Below are positions 52,750 to 61,824 of a stretch of 64,000 nt of DNA, in pieces. The number at the start of each line of letters is the position of its first letter. Positions within the stretch are counted from its first letter, which is position 1. A program made the translations under genes and the position numbers. Where the stretch lies: contig JBEULL010000019.1 of assembly GCA_041287365.1 (NCBI GenBank), positions 1-64,000 of the forward strand, written 5' to 3'. Under the pieces are notes generated by a model that had not been told where the DNA came from, made no database searches, and saw nothing but the letters and a program-made list of their open reading frames with translations. The stretch comes from JAQVIJ01 sp041287365. GTDB lineage: Bacteria > Desulfobacterota > Dissulfuribacteria > Dissulfuribacterales > DYLC01.

Positions 52750-54324
52750 CTATAGATCGAACCCGCAGTAGGAGAGGTTGAAGCTCTTGTTGTTGAGTGG
52801 AAAGTCCGATATCTCCTCGTTTCGAAGTGCCATAGCGAGCCCTGTCCAGTTGTGAAACGACGGGTCTTTTATCTTGTAGCGCAGAATTTTGCCTTTGGAG
52901 TCTGTAAGCACGCAGTGCGAAAGCTCACCTCGCCAGGCCTCGTTTAGAGTGGTGACACAAGAACTGGAGGCCAATGAAACTTCACCTGTCCAGATTACAG
53001 GGGTTGTGTGCACAGGGCCTTGAGACAAAAGCATCTCTATGATGTCCAAGGAGTGCAAAATCTCTTCGAAGCGCACCCATGCCCTGGAAAAGACACCGCC
53101 ATGCGTGCGGGTGTGTGTGCAGCCCGGAATTTGGTGGTATTTTTCCGTTGGGAATGCCTGTCTTGCATCGTAATCCATCCCTGATGCCCTACCGGCCACA
53201 CCAACCAATGGTATCTCACGGCTTACAACCCCGCAGCCGTCAAAACGGGCCTGCACCGTATGGGCTGAAAAGAGCAGGTCGCCCACCTCTTTTATCTCCG
53301 GTCTGAGTTCTTGAATCTTGCTTAAAATGAAGGTCCTTGAGTCTTCGTTCAGACCAGCCGTTACACCGCCCGGTCGTATCAGATTTTTGCCGAATCGGTT
53401 GCCGGCCATGACCAGGAGCAGGTTCAAGAATTCTCCGCGAATGCGTCCGAAGTATGCTGCACTCGAGTTGAATGCCACATCCCCGCTCAGTGCGCCCAAG
53501 TCTCCCACGTGATTGGCTATACGCTCCAGCTCCAGTGCAACGGTGCGCAGCGTCTTTGCGCCATCATCAGGAGCCAGATTCAGCAGCGCCTCCATGGCCT
53601 GACTGAAGCAGAGGGCATTTCCCACCGCTGTATCCCCTGCAATACCCTCTATGATAACTGGAAGTCGAACGAGCGGCACAGATGTAAGCAGAGGCTCTAC
53701 GCCTCTATGCTGGTATCCCAGTTGAATCTCCAGATGCAGCACTCTTTCTCCGATACACTGAAAGCGAAAATGGCCTGGCTCAATGATGCCTGCATGCACA
53801 GGACCTACGCCCACCTCGTGAATCTCCTCGCCATCCACCTGAAAATATGAATAATTGCCTGGAATGTCTTCGTTATAATCGTTTCCAAATACATCTTTTA
53901 CTCCACGCCAGTTGGCATGGTAGCGTACCGGTTTGAGCCATGGATGATTTTTCGGCAAAAGGCCGAACTGCTCCGCTATCTCTCGTTCGAAGAGCTGAAA
54001 ACGCGTGTCTTGACGGCTTAGAGAATCAAAGGACTCCGGACTGGTGGTTTGAATGGCAAGTAGTTCATTATTTTTTCGCATTATTGCCATGAGCTGCACC
54101 GTGCCTTCTTCCTCATAGCTGAAGAAGTCTCTGGAAGGGGCGTTGAAACCCATCATCAAGGTCTCCTCTATTTCAGGGTCCTCCTGATAGGCAAAGAACT
54201 GAACCACATATGCGCCTTTGAATGCCAGCTTCAAGAGACGATCGCGGAATTCGGAAAAATGCACATACGGCACCTGTATTCGCTTAAAGGGCCTTCCGTT
54301 TTGAATGTTCAGAAAATCAGCCAT
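52750..54324 (-). CDS. HycE/HyfG-like large subunit (NuoC + NuoD), lacking NiFe cysteines
   Basis: The ATG at 54324 follows a GGAGG site by eight bases and overlaps the upstream stop (524 residues). The N-terminal NuoC-like part (about residues 1-155) is followed by the NuoD/large-subunit fold: EVGVGPVHAGIIEPGHFRFQCIGERVLHLEIQLGYQHRGVEPLL. In true NiFe hydrogenases an RVCGxCxxxH motif follows here; the corresponding stretch reads IEGIAGDTAVGNALCF with no CxxC. The C-terminal DPCxSCT motif is replaced by SFNLSYCGFDL. Thus a catalytic NiFe site is not expected. This matches energy-converting hydrogenase-related (Ehr) complexes. Confidence 0.9.
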   Translation of the reverse strand: MADFLNIQNGRPFKRIQVPYVHFSEFRDRLLKLAFKGAYVVQFFAYQEDPEIEETLMMGFNAPSRDFFSYEEEGTVQLMAIMRKNNELLAIQTTSPESFDSLSRQDTRFQLFEREIAEQFGLLPKNHPWLKPVRYHANWRGVKDVFGNDYNEDIPGNYSYFQVDGEEIHEVGVGPVHAGIIEPGHFRFQCIGERVLHLEIQLGYQHRGVEPLLTSVPLVRLPVIIEGIAGDTAVGNALCFSQAMEALLNLAPDDGAKTLRTVALELERIANHVGDLGALSGDVAFNSSAAYFGRIRGEFLNLLLVMAGNRFGKNLIRPGGVTAGLNEDSRTFILSKIQELRPEIKEVGDLLFSAHTVQARFDGCGVVSREIPLVGVAGRASGMDYDARQAFPTEKYHQIPGCTHTRTHGGVFSRAWVRFEEILHSLDIIEMLLSQGPVHTTPVIWTGEVSLASSSCVTTLNEAWRGELSHCVLTDSKGKILRYKIKDPSFHNWTGLAMALRNEEISDFPLNNKSFNLSYCGFDL

Positions 54325-55744
54325 GAATAAGGCCTCCAATGCTGTTCACTGCCAGGGTTATTGCGTCATGGATGTCTTGAGGCAGATAAACGGTCAGTAA
54401 AACGGATGTGGCCATGAGCGTGTAGATGGGGATTACCATGCGCCATTTTTCCTGAACCAGTATCTCCCCTGTAAAATTCCCAAAAGAGATGCGAATAACG
54501 GCCTTGGCTGCACCTGCAAAGACCAGGGCGAGACTCAACAAAAAGATGCCTGCCTGAAGGTATGCCTGTTGTTGCAATGTCCCGAATATGATGAAGAGTT
54601 CGCTCAAAAAGATGCCAAACGGCGGAAAACCCGAGATACCTGCAAAGCCTGAGATAAATGAAGCAAAGGTGCGCGGCATATAGCGGGGCATTCTGCCTGT
54701 TTCTCGAATCTTCTTGGTGCCGAAGCCCAAAAGCATGTTGCCTGATGACAAAAACAAAGAGGATTTGAGCAGTGCATGATGAATCAGGTGTAACATGGCA
54801 CCATAGGCCGCAAGCCCTCCGATGCCGATTCCAAAGGCGATTACCCCCATGTTTTCAATGCTGGAATATGCCAGAAGACGCTTGTAGTTGTCCTGCTGTA
54901 TCATGAATACCGCTGCGATGAGAATGGAAAACAGGCCGAACCAGCTGAGAAGCTGGCTGGAATACCATTGCATTCCAGAGGCTACCAGCAGACTGTGGGT
55001 TTTTAGAATGCCAAGAAAGGCGCAGTTCAGAAGGGCACCTGAAAGCAGGGCGGATACAGGACTGGGCGCCTCGCTGTGCGCATCAGGCAGCCAGGTATGC
55101 ATGGGTGCAAGCCCCATTTTGGTGCCATATCCGATGAGTGTAAAGATGAAACCCGCCTTGAGCCAGGTGAGTTCCACGCCCTTTGCTGTCTTCAACAGGT
55201 TATGAAAGGTCATGGAGGTATTTGAGTCGCCGCTGTTTATGGCCATCAGCGTGAAAAACACGCCCAGAAGGGCCAGGGCGATACCAACGGAGCAGATGAG
55301 CACATATTTCCATGTAGCCTCCAAGGCCTCCTTGGAACGGTGTAAAAATATGAGAGGCGCGCTCATGAGCGTTGTGGCCTCTATGGCTATCCACAAGACA
55401 ATTATGTGGTCTGTCACGCAGGCCATGCTCATGGCGGCCAAAAAAAGCAGAAGACATGCCGAAAACACGGGTTCGTTGTGCATTTCTGTTTCAGCCATGT
55501 ATGAAACCGTGTAGATGGCCACCATCAGATAGAGAAAAGAGGTGACCAGCAGCACGATATTCCCTTCAGGCGTGGTCTGAAAGTAATCGGGCCAGAGGGC
55601 CGGCACACCTTTGAAACAGATGATGCCTGTAATGCCCAGATGTATCAGTCCTGCTGCTATTAGAACGATGCGGCTTATGGTTCTGGGCAGAAAGAGGGTA
55701 AAAATGCCGGCAAGTGCAGTGAATATGAAGACGAGTTCCAGCAT
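54317..55744 (-). CDS. Proton-pumping-type membrane subunit, HyfF/NuoN-like
   Basis: The protein has 475 residues with about 14 membrane helices. The core LWIAIEATTLMSAPLIFLHRS (with the conserved Glu) near residue 120, and LGLAPMHTWLPDAHSEAPSPVSALLSG near residue 215, are hallmarks of the Mrp/NuoLMN antiporter fold. The Lys in the helix-break region is also visible. It overlaps the large-subunit gene by 8 bases. It would couple ion movement to the redox reaction of the peripheral arm. Confidence 0.91.
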   Translation of the reverse strand: MLELVFIFTALAGIFTLFLPRTISRIVLIAAGLIHLGITGIICFKGVPALWPDYFQTTPEGNIVLLVTSFLYLMVAIYTVSYMAETEMHNEPVFSACLLLFLAAMSMACVTDHIIVLWIAIEATTLMSAPLIFLHRSKEALEATWKYVLICSVGIALALLGVFFTLMAINSGDSNTSMTFHNLLKTAKGVELTWLKAGFIFTLIGYGTKMGLAPMHTWLPDAHSEAPSPVSALLSGALLNCAFLGILKTHSLLVASGMQWYSSQLLSWFGLFSILIAAVFMIQQDNYKRLLAYSSIENMGVIAFGIGIGGLAAYGAMLHLIHHALLKSSLFLSSGNMLLGFGTKKIRETGRMPRYMPRTFASFISGFAGISGFPPFGIFLSELFIIFGTLQQQAYLQAGIFLLSLALVFAGAAKAVIRISFGNFTGEILVQEKWRMVIPIYTLMATSVLLTVYLPQDIHDAITLAVNSIGGLIHG

Positions 55745-55747
55745 GTG

Positions 55748-56401
55748 CTACCCCTTTAATTCCTGCAAAAACATGGTGTCTGCGTCATCAAAGGAACGGC
55801 TTATTCTGTGTACTATGATGCCCATCACCATAACGCCTACTAAAATGTCCAGAAGTATGCCGAATTCCACTACAAATTGCGTATGAGCCTCTTGCGCCAG
55901 TGTGGAGCCAGCCAGATAGATGCCGTTTTCCATAATGAGATATCCTGTTGCCTGAGTAAGGGCCTTTCGACGGGCTATGAGCAGAAAGAGGCCGGAGGAA
56001 ATGGTGGTAAAGGCCGCGGGCAAGAGCAGGGGGTGTATGTCTCCTGATGCCAGTTGCATGTTATGGCTTATAAAGGTGGCCAGAAGCATCAGCACAAGGC
56101 CTGTCAGAATGGATGCGTGATAGCCGATAAGGGGGTCCAGTTCCATTTTGGCGGCCACTTTTTGGCTTGCAAACCAGAGCAGTCCGGGCATCACTCCAGC
56201 TTTTATGGTAATGAACACCAGAAGAAAAAGTATGTCCAGCGAGGATGCCCTGTCAGCACGCTCCAACAGAAACGGCACCAGAGAGACCAGTATGCCCTGA
56301 AAGGCCATGATGCGAATGAGTTCCTGAATACGGCTGCTTCCAAGGGCCATAAGCACCGAAAGCAGGATCAAGACCAGGGAGATATCGGTTAAATGCAGCA
56401 T
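55748..56401 (-). CDS. HyfE-like membrane subunit (NuoK-related)
   Basis: The ATG at 56401 comes one base after the upstream stop, giving 217 residues; the longer open frame to 56446 lies over the neighbouring gene. About six or seven membrane helices are predicted, including MALGSSRIQELIRIMAFQGILVSLVPFLLE and LPAAFTTISSGLFLLIARRKALTQATGYLIMENGIYLAG, the conserved Glu-containing helix of HyfE/NuoK-type proteins. It occupies the position of HyfE in hydrogenase-4 gene clusters. Confidence 0.86.
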   Translation of the reverse strand: MLHLTDISLVLILLSVLMALGSSRIQELIRIMAFQGILVSLVPFLLERADRASSLDILFLLVFITIKAGVMPGLLWFASQKVAAKMELDPLIGYHASILTGLVLMLLATFISHNMQLASGDIHPLLLPAAFTTISSGLFLLIARRKALTQATGYLIMENGIYLAGSTLAQEAHTQFVVEFGILLDILVGVMVMGIIVHRISRSFDDADTMFLQELKG

Positions 56402-56402
56402 A

Positions 56403-57317
56403 CTACATCTCCAAAACAAGAATGACGGCAAAAAAGGCCAGGGCAAAGGATGTGAGGATAAATTTTGGCACCAATTTCATGCGGAACCTGGCCGTGATAG
56501 ACTCCACTATGCCTGCCGAAAGATAAATGGCGGTTAGGGTAGCCAAAAATGCTGGTATGGCCATAATGGGTGAAAGATTTGGTAAAAGCAGGTCTGCTAT
56601 GAGGGTGGCATAAAAAAAGAGCTTGAGCCAACTTCCCATCTCTATAAAAGCCAGGTCAGGGCCGCTGTGGTCCAATATCATGACCTCGTGTATCATGGTG
56701 AGTTCCAGGTGCGTGGCTGGGTCGTCCACAGGTACACGGGAATTTTCGGCCAAAAGCACTATAAATAGGGCTATAGCAATGAGAATGAGTATGGCGCCTT
56801 CGGGTCTCCAGATGTTGATGGCGTCAGTTCCTGTAAAATAACCGGTCAGGCTCAGCGTGCCGTTTAGTTTGTAAAAGAGCATCAGCACCGTAAAGAGTGT
56901 GGCTTCACACAGAAACGAGAAGTATGCCTCACGGGCCGCTCCCATACCCTCAAAGGGAGAGGCCGTGTCCAATGCGGCTATAATCAAAAAGAATCTTGCG
57001 ATTCCAAAGAGATACAGCACCAGAATGACGTCTCCTGAAAAGGAAATGAGAGATGGTGCTTTTGCTATGGGCAAAAAGAGAATTGCAATGACCGAGACAG
57101 CCAAAGAGATAACGGGCATCGTGCGAAACACAAAGGTGGTGGATTCGCTGTAAACAGAGCCTTTTTTAAGGAGTTTGACAAGAGTGTAGTAGTTGATGAG
57201 AAGCGGCGGGCCCTGCTTTCCCACCAAAAAGGCCTTGGTCTTGGTGATTATGGCAGAAAGAAGCGGAGTAATGGCTATTGACAGAATGCAAAGCAGAATA
57301 GACGTGAGCACTCGCAT
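56403..57317 (-). CDS. HycD/HyfC-like membrane subunit (NuoH-like)
   Basis: The ATG at 57317 forms a TGATG junction with the upstream stop (304 residues); the longer frame to 57332 is less likely. About eight helices. The NuoH-type motifs GKQGPPLLINYYTLVKLLKKGSV, FEGMGAAREAYFSFLCEATLFTVLM and ENSRVPVDDPATHLELTMIHEVMILDHSG (the conserved acidic pair) mark the subunit that connects the peripheral and membrane arms. Confidence 0.92.
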   Translation of the reverse strand: MRVLTSILLCILSIAITPLLSAIITKTKAFLVGKQGPPLLINYYTLVKLLKKGSVYSESTTFVFRTMPVISLAVSVIAILFLPIAKAPSLISFSGDVILVLYLFGIARFFLIIAALDTASPFEGMGAAREAYFSFLCEATLFTVLMLFYKLNGTLSLTGYFTGTDAINIWRPEGAILILIAIALFIVLLAENSRVPVDDPATHLELTMIHEVMILDHSGPDLAFIEMGSWLKLFFYATLIADLLLPNLSPIMAIPAFLATLTAIYLSAGIVESITARFRMKLVPKFILTSFALAFFAVILVLEM

Positions 57318-59305
57318 CACCTCCAAAGCCATGTGGCTACAAGCAGAATCAGAATGGCCAATACTATATAACCTATATAGACCTGAAGGCTTCCCTGCTG
57401 TATCCAGCGCAGGGAACGCATGAATCTCACGGTAGGTATGGCGATGCGCTGTACAGCGAAGGTCTCGGCTATGTCCGAGATGAAAGAGTGATAACGCGCC
57501 TTTGTTGGAAAGACGCCGGCCGGCTCTCGAATTTCCTCGTGAACAGGGGCAAACGGCCTAAAAAACTCCAGAATGGAGGCTGCAAAGGATGAACCTGTGT
57601 ATTGGATTCGGGCGCTGGCCTTTGTGTAACCACATCCCCATGTGCAGGTGAAAGACAGGGGTTTGTTTTTATATGCAAGGGTTCTCAACCACCAGAACAG
57701 GGCGCACGAAAGGGCAAACAGAACCGCTCCCCATGAGATATAAAGACTTGTCTTCATCATGGTTTGATACTGTAAAAGGGCTGTGATAGGCTGGGTTTTC
57801 AGGCCAGTGGCCAGAGAGTTTGCGGCTAAAAGGGCAGGTCTTGCAAATATCGTGGGCAGAAAGCCTATAGCCAGACACAGGGTGGCCAGAAACTGCATGG
57901 CATATCGCATGGAGGGAGAGGCCTCATGGGCGTGTCTGGCATTCGGTGTGCGTGGTTCTCCCAAAAAGACTATGCCTATTACTTTTGTAAAACATCCCAC
58001 TGCCAGGCCGCCTATGACCGCCAGACTGATAACTGCCAAAAGCGTCAGAAGAAAGTCGGTATCAGAAAGCGTCCTTGACTGAAATGCGGCATTGTAGATG
58101 AAAAATTCGCTTACAAAGCCGTTTAGAGGAGGCAGACCGCAGATGGCGATGGAGCCAACAAGAAATGTGATGCCTGTGATACGCATCCGTTTCATTAGAC
58201 CGCCAAGTCTGTCGATTGCAAGTGTGCCTGCGCCATGAGATACGCTTCCAGCGCCCATGAATAGCAGGGCCTTGAAAATGGCATGGTTTAGAACATGCAT
58301 GAGGCCGCCGGTAAAGCCAAGGAAGGCCATGGTCTGGTTGCCGAGCGACGCCCCTGTCATGCCGAGGCCGATACCTATGAGGATAATCCCAATATTTTCG
58401 ATACTATGATAGGCCAACAGCCGTTTCAGATTGTGTTGCCCCATTGCGTATAAGACGCCGAGTATACCTGAGACGATTCCGAAGCCGAGGATGGTCCTGC
58501 CGAATACGATCGAATTCGGGCCCATCGCTACGTATAGTCTCAGTATGCCGTAGATGCCCATCTTGATCATGACACCCGACATGATCGCCGAGACATGGCT
58601 TGGAGCTGCAGGGTGTGCATGAGGTAGCCAGATGTGCAGAGGAAAGACGCCAGCTTTGGATGCAAAGCCTATGAATGCCAGAAGGAATACGAGAAGTTTA
58701 GTGGATTCAGGCAGTGTTGCGCCGGAGGTGAGGCTGAAAGAGCCGGTCAGACTGTGTAACAGAGCGAATGCCGCAAAGATGAACAGTGCCCCTGCCTGAG
58801 TGAAGATGAAATAGATATAAGCAGCGTGTCTCGTTTCCTTTTGTTCGTAGTCATAGACCACAAGAAAACAGGAAGAGATGGACATGAGTTCCCAGGCCAG
58901 AAGAAATGTGATCATGTCGTGTGCAATCACCACCAGTGCCATGGCACTTGCCAGAATGCCCAATAGCGCCTGATTTATGAGGGTGCGCAGCCTTTTTTCG
59001 GTTTCATTCAGATAGTGAAAACCATAGACGGCCGATGCAGCTGTTATGAGAAAGATGGTCAGGAGGAAGAAGGCCGAAAGCCTGTCTATGGAGATGGAAA
59101 AGATCAGGATGTGTTGCCAGTTCCATGTGATGCTTTGAATGGTTTCGGCATTTAATGTGTGCCATACACTCCACAGTCCCATGATACAGCCCAGAAGAAT
59201 ACCGGCTGTACCGAGTTTTTTCGCAGTATCTGGTTGTTTGTAAAAGGCTATGGCAGCAACAGGAACGGTGGACAGAAGAAGGATGGAAAGAAAGATGGTC
59301 TGCAT
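57317..59305 (-). CDS. HyfB/HycC-like large membrane subunit (NuoL-like)
   Basis: The protein has 662 residues. About 16 helices with the antiporter core: MITFLLAWELMSISSCFLVVYDYEQ, GFASKAGVFPLHIWLPHAHPAAPSHVSAIMSGVMIKMGIYG and LKRLLAYHSIENIGIILIGIGLG. The C-terminal part has a loop with CTWGCGY, two Cys on the soluble side. It is the first gene of the minus-strand unit. The intergenic stretch upstream holds a long palindrome (59363-59390). Confidence 0.92.
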   Translation of the reverse strand: MQTIFLSILLLSTVPVAAIAFYKQPDTAKKLGTAGILLGCIMGLWSVWHTLNAETIQSITWNWQHILIFSISIDRLSAFFLLTIFLITAASAVYGFHYLNETEKRLRTLINQALLGILASAMALVVIAHDMITFLLAWELMSISSCFLVVYDYEQKETRHAAYIYFIFTQAGALFIFAAFALLHSLTGSFSLTSGATLPESTKLLVFLLAFIGFASKAGVFPLHIWLPHAHPAAPSHVSAIMSGVMIKMGIYGILRLYVAMGPNSIVFGRTILGFGIVSGILGVLYAMGQHNLKRLLAYHSIENIGIILIGIGLGMTGASLGNQTMAFLGFTGGLMHVLNHAIFKALLFMGAGSVSHGAGTLAIDRLGGLMKRMRITGITFLVGSIAICGLPPLNGFVSEFFIYNAAFQSRTLSDTDFLLTLLAVISLAVIGGLAVGCFTKVIGIVFLGEPRTPNARHAHEASPSMRYAMQFLATLCLAIGFLPTIFARPALLAANSLATGLKTQPITALLQYQTMMKTSLYISWGAVLFALSCALFWWLRTLAYKNKPLSFTCTWGCGYTKASARIQYTGSSFAASILEFFRPFAPVHEEIREPAGVFPTKARYHSFISDIAETFAVQRIAIPTVRFMRSLRWIQQGSLQVYIGYIVLAILILLVATWLWR

Positions 59306-59362
59306 GGCGTGTCTCAGGGATGTATGATGCAGAAACAGGTATGGTTTTCAGGCTGCTCCGTC

Positions 59363-59390
59363 CATACCAAATGGCATGCCATTTGGTATG
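59363..59390. promoter_or_regulatory. 28-bp perfect palindrome, probable operator
   Basis: CATACCAAATGGCA is followed directly by its exact reverse complement, with no spacer. It sits 58 bp upstream of the HyfB-like start, on the promoter side of the six-gene unit, and has no T run on the minus-strand side. A TTGACG on the minus strand just upstream of it could be a -35 box, putting the palindrome over the -10/+1 region. That suggests a repressor or activator dimer site rather than a terminator. Confidence 0.55.
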
Positions 59391-59630
59391 AATAAAAAAC
59401 CGATGCCGTCAACAGATAGTGATTCCCTATCGCAAGGGCGATATTTCTTGAAGTTAATGAGTGCATTCCGTTCAAAGACCAAGAAAAAATGAATGCGCTT
59501 ATATAAGCCGGCTCGTTGAGTGTGTCAAGATGTCAATGGTGAATTTTACATCATTGATGTTGAATTAAGGCAGATAGGGGAAAACATTTGCAGCGGCATG
59601 GTGTACCGTGTCCCTGTAAAGAAAGGTTCA
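59391..59630. other. Intergenic stretch with no recognised gene
   Basis: The part of the 325-bp gap between the hydrogenase-like unit and rng that lies beyond the palindrome shows no gene or RNA structure I recognise; it should hold the promoter of the minus-strand six-gene unit. Confidence 0.4.
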
Positions 59631-61154
59631 TTACAGATATCGAATGTCGTATTGTTCCAGATGAAAATCCTGTTGAGGCAGAATGGCTATCTCCATTTCC
59701 ATGGCATGCTCCAGGTGTTCTACGTGATGGGATTCCTCCTTCAGGAGCAGTTCTCCTAATTTGGGGTGGACCAGGAGTTCAATGCGTCTGGCATGGCTGT
59801 AACCGGCTTCTCTTTGAATCTTTCTGAATATCTCATAGCAGATGGTGCGTTTGGACTTGAGCCAGCCCTTGCCCTCGCAATAGAAGCATTTGTCGCACAG
59901 AATGGACTGCAATCCTTCACGATTTCGCTTGCGGGTCATTTGAATGAGGCCCATTTCAGACATCTTCAGAATATTGGTCTTGCATTTGTCCTTTTTTAGG
60001 GCCTCTTTGAGGGTATTGAAGACATCCTCACGATTTACGGCGCTTTCCATGTCGATGAAGTCTATAACGATCAATCCGCCTATGTTTCTTAGCCGCAGTT
60101 GATATGCTATCTCCTTGGCCGCTTCCAGATTGGTTTTGAGAATGGTGTCTTCGAGATTGCGTTTTCCAACGAATTTACCGGTGTTGACATCTATGACCGT
60201 CAAGGCCTCTGTGGTCTCCATTACGATGTAACCACCCGATTTAAGCCATATCTTCTCTCCCAGGGATCTGGCCATCTCCACCTCTATGCCATAGGCGTCG
60301 AAGATGGGCATGGGTTGTTTATACAGTTCGATACGGGATTTGAGCTGAGGGGCAAAGGTGTCTACAAAGCCCAAAATACGATGGTAGGCGTCTTCGGAAT
60401 CCACCACTACCCTGTGCACGTCTCCTGAAAGCAGGTCCCTGATGGCTCGTAGGGTGATATCCAGGTCTTCATATACCAGGCTTGGTATGGGCATGTTCTG
60501 CGCCCTGTATTGAATGTTTGCCCAGAGCTGGACCAGAAAATCCATCTCCGCCTGAATCTCTTCGGCCCTGAGACCCTCACAGGCCGTGCGGGAGATGAAA
60601 CCGATACCTTTTGGACGAAGGCTTTCTATGAGATCACGCAGTCGTTTTCGCTCGGTCTCATCGGTGATGCGATGTGATATACCCACCTGGTCGATGGTGG
60701 GCATGAGGACGAGATGCCTGCCTGGAATGGATATGTGTGAGGTGAGTCTTGCTCCTTTGGAGCCGATGGGTTCCTTGGTGACCTGCACCAGTATTTCCTG
60801 GCCGTCAAAGAGCAGGTCTTCTATGCGAAAGGCAGGGGCGATCTGAGGAGAAAAGCTGTCGTCTTCATTGGAGGCGTTTTCTTCCTCACAGCAGCCTTTC
60901 TTTAGAAGGGTTTCGAATTCCGAGATATGGTCATAGACATCGGAGATATAAATAAAGCCGGTTCGGTTTAGACCGATCTCCACAAATGCAGCCTGCATGC
61001 CAGGTAGCACACGTACTACACGGCCCTTGTAGATATTTCCTACATACCCACGTTCCGCCTTGCGCTCCACATGGAATTCCACTACGGAACCGTTTTCCAA
61101 TAGGGCGATGCGGGTTTCCCATGGGGCTGTATTTATGATGAGTTCCGATGGCAT
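59631..61154 (-). CDS. rng: Ribonuclease G/E family
   Basis: The protein has 507 residues. It contains an S1 RNA-binding domain near the N-terminus (YVGNIYKGRVVRVLPGMQAAFVEIGLNRTGFIYISDV), the catalytic part with ALTVIDVNTGKFVGKRNLEDTI and GLIVIDFIDM (both carrying metal-binding Asp), and the zinc-link CDKCFYCEGKGW that joins dimers. No long C-terminal degradosome scaffold is present, so it is RNase G length. It cleaves AU-rich single-stranded RNA and matures 16S rRNA. It precedes plsY's downstream region by 48 bp, same strand. Confidence 0.95.
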   Translation of the reverse strand: MPSELIINTAPWETRIALLENGSVVEFHVERKAERGYVGNIYKGRVVRVLPGMQAAFVEIGLNRTGFIYISDVYDHISEFETLLKKGCCEEENASNEDDSFSPQIAPAFRIEDLLFDGQEILVQVTKEPIGSKGARLTSHISIPGRHLVLMPTIDQVGISHRITDETERKRLRDLIESLRPKGIGFISRTACEGLRAEEIQAEMDFLVQLWANIQYRAQNMPIPSLVYEDLDITLRAIRDLLSGDVHRVVVDSEDAYHRILGFVDTFAPQLKSRIELYKQPMPIFDAYGIEVEMARSLGEKIWLKSGGYIVMETTEALTVIDVNTGKFVGKRNLEDTILKTNLEAAKEIAYQLRLRNIGGLIVIDFIDMESAVNREDVFNTLKEALKKDKCKTNILKMSEMGLIQMTRKRNREGLQSILCDKCFYCEGKGWLKSKRTICYEIFRKIQREAGYSHARRIELLVHPKLGELLLKEESHHVEHLEHAMEMEIAILPQQDFHLEQYDIRYL

Positions 61155-61202
61155 GTGTAAACAATATATGATTTGTTCATGAGATACAAGACGGCAGGAT
61201 TT

Positions 61203-61811
61203 TCAATGTTGTTTTTTCCAGCCCTTTTCTTTCCCTCGCAGTAGACGCTGTATATTGTCGCGATGTTTCCACCAGACCAGTGCGGCTATGGTCCATGTGG
61301 CAATGGAGACAGGAAGGGATGGTAGGAAAAACATCTGAAGCAAGGGCATGACGAGCGCAGCCGTGAGGGAGCCTGCTGATACGAAGCCTGTCCGCCACAC
61401 GACGATGATAAAGGACAACAGGGCGATTGCCAGTGCCTGCGGACAGATTGCCAGAAATACTCCGGCCGCTGTGGCCACACCCTTACCCCCCTGAAAACGC
61501 AAGAATATTGAGTAGCAGTGTCCCAAAAACGCACACAGGGCGGTGGCTGAAAGAATCGATTCGAAATTTTCTTGGCCCTGGAGAAGATTGGCGGAGATTA
61601 TGACCGGCAGCCAGCCCTTCAATACGTCCAGACTCAATGTGAGAATGCCCAATTTTCTGCCCAGTGTGCGCGTGACATTGGTGGCCCCGATGTTGCCGCT
61701 GCCGTGTTTTCTGATATCCGTGCCCATGGCCTTGCCTATGAGCAGACCAAAGGGAATGGATCCCAGCAAATATGCCCCGACACAGAATAAAATCCGTTGC
61801 AACCAGTCCAT
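61203..61811 (-). CDS. plsY: Glycerol-3-phosphate acyltransferase PlsY
   Basis: The protein has 202 residues and five membrane helices. All three PlsY loops are visible: GSIPFGLLIGKAMGTDIRKHGSGNIGATNVTRTLG, then FLGHCYSIFLRFQGGKGVATAAGV and a conserved region at TGFVSAGSLTAA. It transfers acyl groups from acyl-phosphate to glycerol-3-phosphate in phospholipid synthesis. Its start is only 13 bp from the divergent malQ start. Confidence 0.95.
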   Translation of the reverse strand: MDWLQRILFCVGAYLLGSIPFGLLIGKAMGTDIRKHGSGNIGATNVTRTLGRKLGILTLSLDVLKGWLPVIISANLLQGQENFESILSATALCAFLGHCYSIFLRFQGGKGVATAAGVFLAICPQALAIALLSFIIVVWRTGFVSAGSLTAALVMPLLQMFFLPSLPVSIATWTIAALVWWKHRDNIQRLLRGKEKGWKKQH

Positions 61812-61824
61812 GGGGCCATTTAAT

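Noticed and set aside
51994..59305. Functional group 4 NiFe hydrogenase
   Set aside because: The large subunit lacks both cysteine pairs that hold nickel and iron, so the standard active site cannot form.
61543..61824. Longer N-terminus for the glucanotransferase
   Set aside because: The extended frame runs antisense through plsY, and the ATG at 61825 or 61861 gives a normal family length.
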